Shown here: piece by piece, positions 22,982 through 29,116 of the stretch
Layout: each line of letters begins with the position of its first letter
Numbering within the stretch: the stretch's first letter is position 1
DNA from: a virus
IMG/VR virus record: IMGVR_UViG_3300024933_000034
Coordinates: 1-37,204 of that record
Length of the DNA: 37,204 bases
Strand: one strand, 5' to 3'
Made by a program: the position numbers and the translations under genes
Notes under the pieces: model-generated
The model's input: only the letters and a program-made list of their open reading frames with translations
The model's database searches: none
What the model was told of the DNA's origin: nothing

Positions 22982-23211
22982 CGGTTTCCTCTCTTTTCCC
23001 GGCGCGCCTGGCACGCCACACAAAACTGAACGCCTGGCACCTTCTGGCGCCGGGCGTCGGGGATTTCTTCGCCGCAGCCTCGCGCCTGGCAGAACTCGGC
23101 AGAGTCGGCGGGCGTCTTGCCTGACAGACCTGCGCGGCGTGCTTGGTTGCGCAGGGCATCGCTCAGCATCTCGGCTTCGCGCGCCTGGGCGCGGTCGATG
23201 TCGTCGGTCAA
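22978..23211 (-). CDS. TraR/DksA-type C4 zinc-finger protein
   Basis: I start this at a TTG (23211): GGAGGG lies 6 nt upstream and the codon overlaps the Rz1 stop. The 77-residue protein has an N-terminal helix (DDIDRAQAREAEML) and a four-cysteine finger at Cys41, Cys46, Cys64 and Cys67 (FCQARGCGE ... FCVACQARRE), as in TraR. TraR/DksA proteins bind the RNA polymerase secondary channel and change transcription without DNA contact. A phage copy in the late operon could favour phage promoters. Confidence 0.8.
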   Translation of the reverse strand: MTDDIDRAQAREAEMLSDALRNQARRAGLSGKTPADSAEFCQARGCGEEIPDARRQKVPGVQFCVACQARREKRGNR

Positions 23212-23474
23212 CGCAGGCCCTCCGTGTCGAGCCAGTTCAAAAGGTCTGTCATGCGACCAGCGCACAGGCCGTACAGGTCGTACATGGACTTGAGTTCAAG
23301 GGCGGTCAGGTCCACCTGCGGGCCCCGGGGCGCTGGTGGGGGCGCTGGGCAGCGCACCGCGTATTCCGCTGGCGGCTGCTTCTGCAGCCCGGTCGCGGGC
23401 GCCTTGGAGGCCGCGCACGACGTCAGGAGGGAACACGCAATCAGCGCGCTCAGGAGCAGTGGTGGTGAGCGCAT
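23208..23474 (-). CDS. Rz1: Rz1-like outer-membrane spanin lipoprotein
   Basis: This 88-residue protein has a classic lipoprotein signal: MRSPPLLLSALIACSLLTSC with the lipid-bearing Cys20. A Pro-rich stretch follows (RCPAPPPAPRGP), typical of Rz1. The gene starts inside the Rz-like gene in another frame and runs 88 nt past its end. Rz1 in the outer membrane joins Rz in the inner membrane to fuse the two at lysis. Confidence comes from signal, proline content and nesting. Confidence 0.82.
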   Translation of the reverse strand: MRSPPLLLSALIACSLLTSCAASKAPATGLQKQPPAEYAVRCPAPPPAPRGPQVDLTALELKSMYDLYGLCAGRMTDLLNWLDTEGLR

Positions 23475-23733
23475 CGGCGATCTCCGTGGTGGTTTGGGTG
23501 TTGGCCTTTTCGAGCTGGGCCACGGCAGAGCGCATGCCCTTGCTGGCAGCGCCTGAGCGCTTGACAAGGTCGGCGTGCGCTGCGATCTGGTCGGTGATCG
23601 TTTCGAGGGCTTTGCCGTCCTGGCGGCCCTTTTCCAGGGCCTTGCCCTGGTCGAGGCCGTAGCCATAGCCGCCGATGCCTGCGGCAGCGGCAAGCAGCAG
23701 GCCCCCAACCAATGCGGTGGCGGTGTTACTCAT
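23296..23733 (-). CDS. Rz: Rz-like inner-membrane spanin
   Basis: I chose the ATG at 23733, which overlaps the endolysin stop by 4 nt. The 145-residue product has one N-terminal membrane segment (TALVGGLLLAAAAGIGGY, about 7-24) and a helical Gln/Lys/Glu-rich periplasmic part. The last third is Ala/Pro-rich and overlaps Rz1. This is the usual i-spanin topology. It should form the complex with the nested Rz1 product in the last step of lysis. Confidence 0.8.
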   Translation of the reverse strand: MSNTATALVGGLLLAAAAGIGGYGYGLDQGKALEKGRQDGKALETITDQIAAHADLVKRSGAASKGMRSAVAQLEKANTQTTTEIADALTTTAPERADCVFPPDVVRGLQGARDRAAEAAASGIRGALPSAPTSAPGPAGGPDRP

Positions 23734-24347
23734 AGGCCCGGCCCCCATGACGCGTAGCGCGGCTGGATGACCACCAGGATGCGGTGGGGGTAGCCCAGGT
23801 TTTCAGTGCAATGCACGGCAGCGCGGCGGGCTTTACCGCATGCCGCATCGACCTGGGCGCGTGTCGGCTGCGCGGCCCCGGTAGCCGCCGCCTCTGCTTG
23901 CCAATGGCCGAGCCCGCCGTTGTAGCTGCGCAGCGCCACCCACATGCGCTCACGGGGCGTGTAGCGGGCGGGCGTGCGGTCGTAAAGCCAGCGGTCGTAG
24001 GTGACCAGAGCGCGCAGCGCCCATCCTGGGTTGTAGGGCTGCTGTCCGGCCAGGCCCGGGTCGATGCCGCCGATCCATTTTGCGGTGGCGGGCATGAACT
24101 GGGCCAGGCCCTGGGCGCCGACATGCGAGATGGCATCGGGGCGCCAAGCGCTCTCCTGATGCACCTGGGCGGCAAAGACGGCCACTGGGGCGTCAAGCCC
24201 CCAGGCAGCGTGGGCGGTGCGCACCAGAAGGGCGCGGTGCTGCTGGGCGGCCTGCGGCACCTGGGCGAGGGCCGCGCAGCTCGCCGTGATAGCGACCGCG
24301 ACCAGGGCCAGCCAGGCGGCTGCAGGGATGCGAGAGCGCCAGCGCAT
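23730..24347 (-). CDS. Lytic transglycosylase endolysin with N-terminal export signal
   Basis: This 205-residue protein is a SLT/lysozyme-fold transglycosylase. Catalytic Glu65 lies in HQESAW, followed by the family motif GAQGLAQFMP (77-86) and later SYNGGLGHW. The N-terminus (RSRIPAAAWLALVAVAITASCAALAQ) is a signal or signal-anchor segment, so it can be exported by Sec and act in the periplasm. A SAR-type endolysin is possible. Its ATG overlaps the holin TAA (TAATG), giving tight coupling in the lysis cassette. Confidence 0.88.
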   Translation of the reverse strand: MRWRSRIPAAAWLALVAVAITASCAALAQVPQAAQQHRALLVRTAHAAWGLDAPVAVFAAQVHQESAWRPDAISHVGAQGLAQFMPATAKWIGGIDPGLAGQQPYNPGWALRALVTYDRWLYDRTPARYTPRERMWVALRSYNGGLGHWQAEAAATGAAQPTRAQVDAACGKARRAAVHCTENLGYPHRILVVIQPRYASWGPGL

Positions 24348-24706
24348 TACAGCCCCGCTGCAACGCCCAACACCACGCAGCCGACCACAATGGCGCGGCG
24401 AAGCATGGCGGCGGTAAAGACGCGGATGTAGCCCTGGACGACGGGATAGTCCACATCGCCCTCGGGCTCCTCGGTGCCGAAGCGCCAGTCGCGCACCAGA
24501 TAGCCGTCGGGCCGGGCATAGGGGAACAGAGCGCGGTCGAGCCAGTAGCCCAGCACGGCGGCCAGGGCGACGAGGGAGGCTTTGTAGAGCACCACCGACA
24601 ACTGGGGCGGTGCGACGATGGCGATGGCGACCAGCAGGAGAGCGGCCAGCACAAGCCAGGTGGTGGTGCGCGGCGCGCGCAACCAGGCGGGGATGATGTC
24701 TCGCAT
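24347..24706 (-). CDS. Putative holin
   Basis: This 119-residue protein has three hydrophobic segments: 16-32 (WLVLAALLLVAIAIVA), 37-58 (VLYKASLVALAAVLGYWL) and 104-119 (AIVVGCVVLGVAAGL). The YKASLVALAAVLGYWLDR region is typical of putative phage holins next to transglycosylase endolysins. It is the first gene of the late operon, and a GGAG site lies 10 nt before the ATG. Holins make the inner-membrane lesions that time lysis. Gene order supports the call, but no experiment-based motif exists. Confidence 0.72.
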   Translation of the reverse strand: MRDIIPAWLRAPRTTTWLVLAALLLVAIAIVAPPQLSVVLYKASLVALAAVLGYWLDRALFPYARPDGYLVRDWRFGTEEPEGDVDYPVVQGYIRVFTAAMLRRAIVVGCVVLGVAAGL

Positions 24707-24733
24707 TACACAGCTACTCCAGGTGGGTGAAAC

Positions 24734-24751
24734 GACGGTATGAAAGCCGTC
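24734..24751 (-). promoter_or_regulatory. Dyad in the late-operon leader
   Basis: GACGG (24734-24738) and CCGTC (24747-24751) form a 5-bp dyad with an 8-nt loop. It lies in the leader between the 25-bp element and the holin ATG. The second 25-bp copy is also followed by a leader hairpin, at 16169-16186. Confidence 0.3.
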
Positions 24752-24775
24752 AGTTTTCCCGCCTGTGAGTGCTGT

Positions 24776-24800
24776 GTATTGGGAACCAGGACCTTATTTG
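24776..24800 (-). promoter_or_regulatory. Copy 2 of the 25-bp repeat: candidate late promoter before the lysis cluster
   Basis: On the minus strand it reads CAAATAA, then GGTCCTGGTTCCCAATAC, identical to 16199-16223 except for one base. It lies 70-94 nt upstream of the holin ATG, the first late gene. Mu has the late promoter Plys in this place. The Mor-type protein encoded at 36.8 kb is the natural activator. The exact -10 and binding half-sites are not established. Confidence 0.6.
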
Positions 24801-24869
24801 GCCGCTTTGATCTTTCGCGGCGGGCGCGTGGTCAGCGATTGTTTGCAGTCACCCGCACACGTACTGGGC

Positions 24870-25439
24870 TCACAGATCCCCGGCGCCCTTCTTTGCTTGG
24901 TCCTTTTTGTCGCCTTCTTGGGCCTTTAGCTCAGCTTGAGTTGTTATCACGACGGTCCCCTCCCCGAGCCTCCCGCTGTGCTGGCGAGCGCGAACCACGT
25001 AGGGCCCGCGCTCCCAGGTCAGATCAACGTTGTCAGCGCTCGCGCCGCCTCTGGTCCTGAACGGCTCGGTGGAGACGCGGGTCGGATCGCCAAGTTTCTC
25101 CCGCAGCGCGCCTTGCACATCTGTCGCAGCAAACGAACTCATGATTAAGAGCATGTGTGCGAGCTTTCCATCGCGGAACGTAGACGTCACCAGTTCGACA
25201 CGCGCCCCACCAAAAGAGTTGCGCTTAAGGCAGTCTTCGAAATCAGGCTTGGGAACGCATTCCAGCCTTAGGCTGAAATCGCATCTATCAGGGCGGCAAC
25301 GGTGGTCTGGAAGACCCTGCTTGTATTCCTCCACCGAGGCTCCCAGCGCTACGCCCTTAAACGCGACTGGTGGCTCTTGGGCGCTTGCGCCCGTGAGCAA
25401 TGCGCAAAATGTGAAAGCAAAAACTGCACAGCGCTTCAT
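24870..25439 (-). CDS. Exported protein of unknown function (candidate moron)
   Basis: I start at ATG 25439 after GGGGGAAAA. The 189-residue product has a clear Sec signal (MKRCAVFAFTFCALLTGASA, then cleavage before QEPP). The mature part has paired cysteines (CRPDRC, ECVPKPDFEDC) and a central beta-rich domain, and ends in a Lys/Asp-rich tail. It sits between the lysogeny control genes and the late operon, and its base composition looks less GC-rich than its neighbours, as for morons. It may act in the periplasm of lysogens. I do not recognise the family. Confidence 0.7.
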   Translation of the reverse strand: MKRCAVFAFTFCALLTGASAQEPPVAFKGVALGASVEEYKQGLPDHRCRPDRCDFSLRLECVPKPDFEDCLKRNSFGGARVELVTSTFRDGKLAHMLLIMSSFAATDVQGALREKLGDPTRVSTEPFRTRGGASADNVDLTWERGPYVVRARQHSGRLGEGTVVITTQAELKAQEGDKKDQAKKGAGDL

Positions 25440-25552
25440 TTTTCCCCCTTGAAATTGGTCTAGCAAGAACTGCCACCGTTCGTGGCGGCTTCAATATTTC
25501 ATCACTGATGGCCACGCCAGTGTTCCGGCCGCGCGCAGCGTTCGCACTGTGA

Positions 25553-25867
25553 CTAACTGGACATGACTGTCAGCTGCTTGCCACCCCGGGGACGTTCGTC
25601 GTCCCGGAAATCACCCATGGCGCCGACCGCAAAGGAGGCTGCCGCGATGGCGACAGCCAGCAAGGCCATCAAAACGCGGCGCACACGCCGCAGTTCCCGA
25701 TGAGACGCCAAAACCGGGCAATCGTGGCACCTTGCGGGCAACTGCAACACAGTGATGCTGCCGCTATTGCACCCCACCTGAATACTCCCACCGCCCGTGC
25801 TGTCCATCCACACGACGGGCTCAACGCGGGGCCGCTTCTTCTGCCCCAACTGCAACAGCAATCCCAT
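25553..25867 (-). CDS. Small membrane protein sharing a QVGxNSGxIT motif with the repressor
   Basis: This 104-residue protein has a hydrophilic N-terminal part with Gln30-Thr39 (QVGCNSGSIT), a Cys pair (Cys47, Cys50) and one membrane helix at about 64-82 (VLMALLAVAIAAASFAVGA). The tail is charged. Its ATG at 25867 is preceded by GGGGAGG at short spacing. It lies just downstream of the repressor gene in the same direction, and the QVG motif is 8/10 identical to the repressor C-terminus. A role in lysogeny maintenance or superinfection exclusion is inferred only from position. Confidence 0.6.
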   Translation of the reverse strand: MGLLLQLGQKKRPRVEPVVWMDSTGGGSIQVGCNSGSITVLQLPARCHDCPVLASHRELRRVRRVLMALLAVAIAAASFAVGAMGDFRDDERPRGGKQLTVMSS

Positions 25868-25947
25868 TTGCCTCCCCTCAAGTGAGGCGGCAATTGTGCG
25901 GGGATGACGCCCCGAAATGACGCCGTAATTGGCTGGTTTTCAGCCCC

Positions 25948-26373
25948 TTATTTAGTCGCCTTTCGTGTGCCCGTGATGGTGCCTGAATTCACTCCGACCT
26001 GGACCCCACCGCGCTGCCCTTTGCTGGTGACGTTGACGCTCCCAACAGACGTCCCGGCAAGTTGTGCACCGATGAGGGCGCCCAAAGCGGCACGGCGAAC
26101 ATCTGGCGACGCTTGTCGGAAGTAAGCGACAAGGGTCTCTTCTTCCGCTGACAACGCGTTGGCGGCGGCCTTTCCTGTGAGGATGAAAGCCACGTCAACC
26201 CCGAGCGCCGCCCACGCCGAGAGCACTGCTGCATTGGGGTAGGCGACCCCCTTCTCCCACGCTAGCTGCGAGTTCTTCGACGAATCCCCTATGGCGGCAA
26301 AGGCTGGCTGAGACAAGCCCAGCCGCTCGCGCTCCATGCGAATGCGTTCGCCTATCCCAATTTTCTGTTCCAT
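25948..26373 (-). CDS. XRE-family phage repressor (CI-like)
   Basis: This 141-residue protein has an N-terminal XRE helix-turn-helix, about residues 6-62 (GERIRMERERLGLSQPAFA ... NSQLAWEKG). A short helical linker (75-105) and a C-terminal tail 110-141 with QVGVNSGTIT follow. There is no LexA-type protease domain, so it is not expected to self-cleave. It is transcribed away from the early operon, and the intergenic region holds palindromic operators. It should be the lysogeny repressor. The C-terminal motif may mediate protein contact. Confidence 0.82.
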   Translation of the reverse strand: MEQKIGIGERIRMERERLGLSQPAFAAIGDSSKNSQLAWEKGVAYPNAAVLSAWAALGVDVAFILTGKAAANALSAEEETLVAYFRQASPDVRRAALGALIGAQLAGTSVGSVNVTSKGQRGGVQVGVNSGTITGTRKATK

Positions 26374-26378
26374 ATCTA

Positions 26379-26407
26379 TTGAATGGCACAGATTTCTGTA
26401 CCATAAT
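26379..26407 (+). promoter_or_regulatory. Early promoter with operator in its spacer
   Basis: A -35 TTGAAT (26379-26384), 17-bp spacer and -10 CATAAT (26402-26407) fit a sigma-70 promoter. It would start transcription near 26414, about 60 nt before the first early gene. The 20-bp operator palindrome (26384-26403) fills the spacer, so bound repressor must block polymerase. Confidence 0.75.
26384..26403. promoter_or_regulatory. Repressor operator palindrome
   Basis: Arms TGGCACAGA (26384-26392) and TCTGTACCA (26395-26403) are complementary at 8 of 9 positions around TT. A similar half-site, TTCTGTTCCATA (26362-26373), overlaps the repressor start codon, so binding there may regulate the repressor itself. 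Confidence 0.7.
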
Positions 26408-26429
26408 TCGATTCAACACGTTTCAACAA
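26400..26429 (-). promoter_or_regulatory. Possible repressor promoter
   Basis: On the minus strand TTGTTG (26429-26424), an 18-bp spacer and TATGGT (26405-26400) could drive the repressor, with a leader of about 20 nt. It overlaps the early promoter and operator, which would make the two mutually exclusive. The match to consensus is moderate. Confidence 0.4.
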
Positions 26430-26433
26430 CCAA

Positions 26434-26453
26434 TCACCAGCGCCAACTGGTGA
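26434..26453. promoter_or_regulatory. Second palindrome before the early operon
   Basis: Perfect 7-bp arms TCACCAG (26434-26440) and CTGGTGA (26447-26453) flank CGCCAA. The sequence differs from the repressor operator, so it may bind the gp16-type protein encoded just downstream, as Ner does in Mu. Two TTCAACA copies 10 bp apart lie between the two palindromes (26412, 26422). Confidence 0.5.
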
Positions 26454-26475
26454 CAACAAAACAGGACGCACCACC

Positions 26476-26721
26476 ATGCCCCTAAAAACCCGCAAGCAGG
26501 TCCGCGACGAGTTCGCCAGTCGCGGCTGGTCGTACTCTGACTGGGCCCGCCAGCGCGGCTATTCGGCCGCGCTGGTTTGCATGATCGTCAACGACGACGA
26601 CGGCACGCCGCAGCGCAAGTGCTTGCGCGGCGAGAGCCACAACATTGCAGTAGACCTGGGCCTGAAGGCGGGAGTGATCTCCCGCGGCCCGGCTCCTCGC
26701 ATGCAACTGGCGGCGGCATGA
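26476..26721 (+). CDS. BcepMu gp16-family DNA-binding protein (Ner-like role)
   Basis: This 81-residue protein matches the BcepMu gp16 pattern: KTRKQVRDEFASRGWSYSDWA, then RGYSAALVCMIVND and the closing CLRGESHNIAVDLGLKAG. The fold is a compact helix-turn-helix (about 18-62). As first early gene facing the repressor it holds the place of Mu ner, and a similar role in turning off early or repressor transcription is inferred. An AGGA lies 9 nt before the ATG. Its TGA overlaps the next plus-strand ATG. Confidence 0.85.
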   Translation: MPLKTRKQVRDEFASRGWSYSDWARQRGYSAALVCMIVNDDDGTPQRKCLRGESHNIAVDLGLKAGVISRGPAPRMQLAAA

Positions 26722-27272
26722 GCGGTATGTCCCGCGTGCATCTTAATGGCGCCCGATGCGCGCCCGAGACCCGCCGCGTTGATGCGGCGCTGCGCGTCAT
26801 GTTCTTGGGCTGGCATTGGTCGGTGCAGCAGGTGCCAGGCGTGTGCGTGGGCGACCTGGTCAATTGCGCGCCATCGCAGCAAGGCGACGCTCTGTACGTT
26901 CAAGGCGAGAGTGGATCGCTGCCAGGCATTTGGGCATCACGGCTTGAGCCTGTTCACAGTTGCCTGCATACGTGTCCACCGTTTTGCATTCCAGCGAATT
27001 GGGGCATTGAGACCACATCGAATGCGCAAGTGCATGGATGTTCATTCCCTGATGTCGGTGTTCTTCACACACCTGCAGCGCGATCGGCCACCAATCCTTC
27101 GGAAAGCATGCACAGCCGCACTGAGGGCACAGCATCCTGGGCACCTGCCGCTGATTCCACACCCATTGGTGCGGCGGCAGCACTGGCACCTTGCTTGTTG
27201 CCTCTGAGTTGCAGCTCAGGCACTGATAAACCACTGGGTTCATTGGATATCTCCATCGGGGGTGAGTTGTGA
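26718..27272 (+). CDS. Doubtful plus-strand reading frame overlapping an antisense gene
   Basis: From an ATG at 26718, in ATGA overlap with the gp16-like gene, this frame stays open for 184 codons. The first 50 codons (to about 26860) look coding, with LRVMFLGWHWSVQQVPG and GC-rich third positions. The rest lies opposite a better minus-strand gene (26860-27243) and reads like its shadow. It may be the remaining 5' part of an early gene interrupted by the antisense gene, or simply a chance frame. Confidence 0.3.
   Translation: MSGMSRVHLNGARCAPETRRVDAALRVMFLGWHWSVQQVPGVCVGDLVNCAPSQQGDALYVQGESGSLPGIWASRLEPVHSCLHTCPPFCIPANWGIETTSNAQVHGCSFPDVGVLHTPAARSATNPSESMHSRTEGTASWAPAADSTPIGAAAALAPCLLPLSCSSGTDKPLGSLDISIGGEL
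26860..27243 (-). CDS. Cys-rich zinc-ribbon-like protein, antisense in the early operon
   Basis: This 127-residue protein reads against the early operon from ATG 27243, with GGAG 7 nt upstream. It has CLSC (Cys8/Cys11) and CPQCGCAC (Cys39-Cys46) as a likely zinc ribbon. Further cysteines lie at 59, 80, 86, 96 and 106. Charged helices (HSRLERTERRLAAMARN) end the protein. Codon use is less GC-biased than in neighbours, which suggests later acquisition. Its direction matches the repressor side, so it might be expressed in lysogens. Family and function are unknown to me. Confidence 0.65.
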   Translation of the reverse strand: MNPVVYQCLSCNSEATSKVPVLPPHQWVWNQRQVPRMLCPQCGCACFPKDWWPIALQVCEEHRHQGMNIHALAHSMWSQCPNSLECKTVDTYAGNCEQAQAVMPKCLAAIHSRLERTERRLAAMARN

Positions 27273-27357
27273 TGGCCGCACTGTACGACCCGCAAACCCT
27301 TGGGGCGCCGGGCAATCCGGCTTTTTGTTTGGGCGCCCTGGCAGGGGGGCACATCCA

Positions 27358-27831
27358 ATGACGCGGCGCAATTGGAAGGCCCTGCAGCCCAGCAGCCTGC
27401 GGCACGCTTTTGAGCTGTGCAAGGACCACGCACGTGAACGGCTGAACAAGAGCGTGGAGGGCATTGCCGAGGACATGGGGCTGGCAGACCACTGGGTGCT
27501 CTACAAGTATCTGCAGAAGGGCAGCATGCCTGCCAACCTGATCCGGCCCTATGAACTGGCCTGCGGCATCGACTTTGTGACGCGCTACCTGGCAGCGAGC
27601 AATGGGCGGCTGCTGGTGCAGATTGCCACTGGCCGGAAGCTCGCTCATGCCGACATCGTTGAGCTGCATGAGCACTTTGCCACCGCGCTCAAGTTGCTCA
27701 CCGAGTACTACGCCAAGCCCGGCGACCCATCGGCCGCGCTGGCCGCATTGACCACCCACATGGAGCACGTGGCCTGGCACCGCCAGAACGTGGCCCAGCA
27801 CGTGAACCCCCAACTGGATCTGCAGCCATGA
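27358..27831 (+). CDS. CII-like / phage_CP76-type transcription regulator
   Basis: I chose the ATG at 27358 (GGGGGG site upstream) rather than an upstream GTG. The 157-residue protein has LRHAFELCKDHARERLNKSVEGIAEDMGLADHW-type helices at about 13-45, then KYLQKGSMPANLIRPYELACGIDFVTRYLA. This is the pattern of phage CII/CP76-type regulators. The second half is helical, probably for oligomerisation. It is the first of three early regulatory genes before the transposase. It may balance lysogeny and lytic growth. Confidence 0.75.
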   Translation: MTRRNWKALQPSSLRHAFELCKDHARERLNKSVEGIAEDMGLADHWVLYKYLQKGSMPANLIRPYELACGIDFVTRYLAASNGRLLVQIATGRKLAHADIVELHEHFATALKLLTEYYAKPGDPSAALAALTTHMEHVAWHRQNVAQHVNPQLDLQP

Positions 27832-28136
27832 GCAACCCCCAACACCATCAACCCGCCCGCCGCGCACTGCGCCTGCTGTGGGTACTGCAGGGCCATGCGT
27901 TTGATGGCCTGCGCCTGAAGCAAGCGGCCGAAGCGCTTGGCGTGGCCTCGCCCATGGCCCTGCGCGACCTGGAACTGCTGGCAGACGAAGGGGTTGCAGA
28001 GCGCATCCCGGGCAACGAAGAGTGCTGGCGCCTGACGCCGAAGCTGATCCAGCTTGCCCGCGCACATGACGACGAGCTGCGCCGCGTGCGCCAGCGCGTT
28101 GACGACATCGACCAGCGCTACACGCGCGCCATTTGA
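27828..28136 (+). CDS. Winged-helix DNA-binding protein (IclR/MarR-like N-terminus)
   Basis: This 102-residue protein contains a winged-helix: ALRLLWVLQGHAFDGLRLKQAAEALGVASPMALRDLELLADEGVAERIPG, with the recognition helix about 40-55 and the wing ending in CWRLTP. It starts at ATG 27828, overlapping the previous stop. It ends with a charged coiled segment (DELRRVRQRVDDIDQRY). It probably adjusts early transcription; its target is not visible. Confidence 0.75.
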   Translation: MSNPQHHQPARRALRLLWVLQGHAFDGLRLKQAAEALGVASPMALRDLELLADEGVAERIPGNEECWRLTPKLIQLARAHDDELRRVRQRVDDIDQRYTRAI

Positions 28137-28162
28137 TCAACAACCGAAGGAGGAATCACAAC

Positions 28163-29116
28163 ATGGCAGGACGCAGAACATTGGCCCCGGCAGAGCAGCG
28201 CGGCCCGGATTTTGTAGGCGCCACGCCCGCCGACATGGCGGCGCAGGAGGCTGGTGCGCGCAACGCATTGGCGGTGGTAGAGGCCAACGCTGCGGCCCTT
28301 GCGCAGCAGCTTGGCTATGAGGGAGCCCTGACAGTGGGCACGCTGGAAGATGAAATCCGCTTCTATCAGCGCCGCACCGTTGAGGCCATTCTTGAAACCG
28401 GCAAGCGTCTGCTGCTGCTCAAGGAAATGACACCTCATGGCGAGTTTGCACAGCGCGTCGAGATGCTCGGCTTCGCCAAAACAACGGCCTTCCGTTTCAT
28501 GCAGGCCGCGACAAAGACGGCCAAAAGTTCCAAATTGGAACTTTTGAGCAGCCAAGTGAAGAACGCCAGCGCCTTCCTGGAACTGGTCACCCACGACGAT
28601 GACGTCCTCGAAAACCTCCAGGAGATGGACGACATCGACCGCCTGAGCGCCAGCCAACTGCGCGAGCGGCTGCGCCAGGCTGAGCAGGATGTGAAGTTTG
28701 CGGCCGAGAAGCGGGCCAAAGCCGAAGAGCGCGCCGACAAGGCAGAGAAGAAGTTGGCGGGCAAGCGGCCGGTGGTGGCGCCTCTGGACGAGCGCATCTT
28801 GCCATTCAAAGGCGAGATTGCGGAGCGGCAGGCGCTGATCGAGAACGGCATTGCGGCCCACCATGAGGCCACGATTGCCCTGGAACAGTGGTGGACCGAC
28901 GAGGTGACGCAGGCGCCGGACTATGACCCCGAGGCCCCGGCGCCTCTGCCGCGCAGCGTGGCCCTGGTGGCCTTGCATCTTCAAGACTCCATCAACCGGC
29001 TGGCCGAGTTGGTGGGCGCGGCGCAGCATGCTTTCGCGGAGCGGTTTGGAGACGACCTCGCCGAGGCGCGCCAGTACCTGATGCAGACCCCCGAGGCCGC
29101 AGATGCAGCCGCATGA
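28163..29116 (+). CDS. DUF3102 family early protein
   Basis: I place the start at ATG 28163, where AAGGAGG precedes by 9-10 nt. The 317-residue protein has a Gln/Ala-rich start and then a DUF3102 core (about 60-125: ILETGKRLLLLKEMTPHGEF ... GFAKTTAFRFMQAATK). A long coiled-coil follows (about 160-210, RLRQAEQDVKFAAEKRAKAEE). It lies directly before the transposase, as in BcepMu-like phages. DUF3102 proteins are often next to ParB-like or partition genes; the role here is not established. Confidence 0.75.
   Translation: MAGRRTLAPAEQRGPDFVGATPADMAAQEAGARNALAVVEANAAALAQQLGYEGALTVGTLEDEIRFYQRRTVEAILETGKRLLLLKEMTPHGEFAQRVEMLGFAKTTAFRFMQAATKTAKSSKLELLSSQVKNASAFLELVTHDDDVLENLQEMDDIDRLSASQLRERLRQAEQDVKFAAEKRAKAEERADKAEKKLAGKRPVVAPLDERILPFKGEIAERQALIENGIAAHHEATIALEQWWTDEVTQAPDYDPEAPAPLPRSVALVALHLQDSINRLAELVGAAQHAFAERFGDDLAEARQYLMQTPEAADAAA

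Noticed and set aside
24796-24870. A minus-strand frame ending in KIKAAK just before the 25-bp repeat
   Set aside because: It has no acceptable start and overlaps the end of the secreted-protein gene; it may be a remnant but cannot be supported.
28118-29029. A 303-codon minus-strand frame opposite the DUF3102 gene
   Set aside because: The plus gene has a good ribosome site and family pattern; the minus frame is a shadow.
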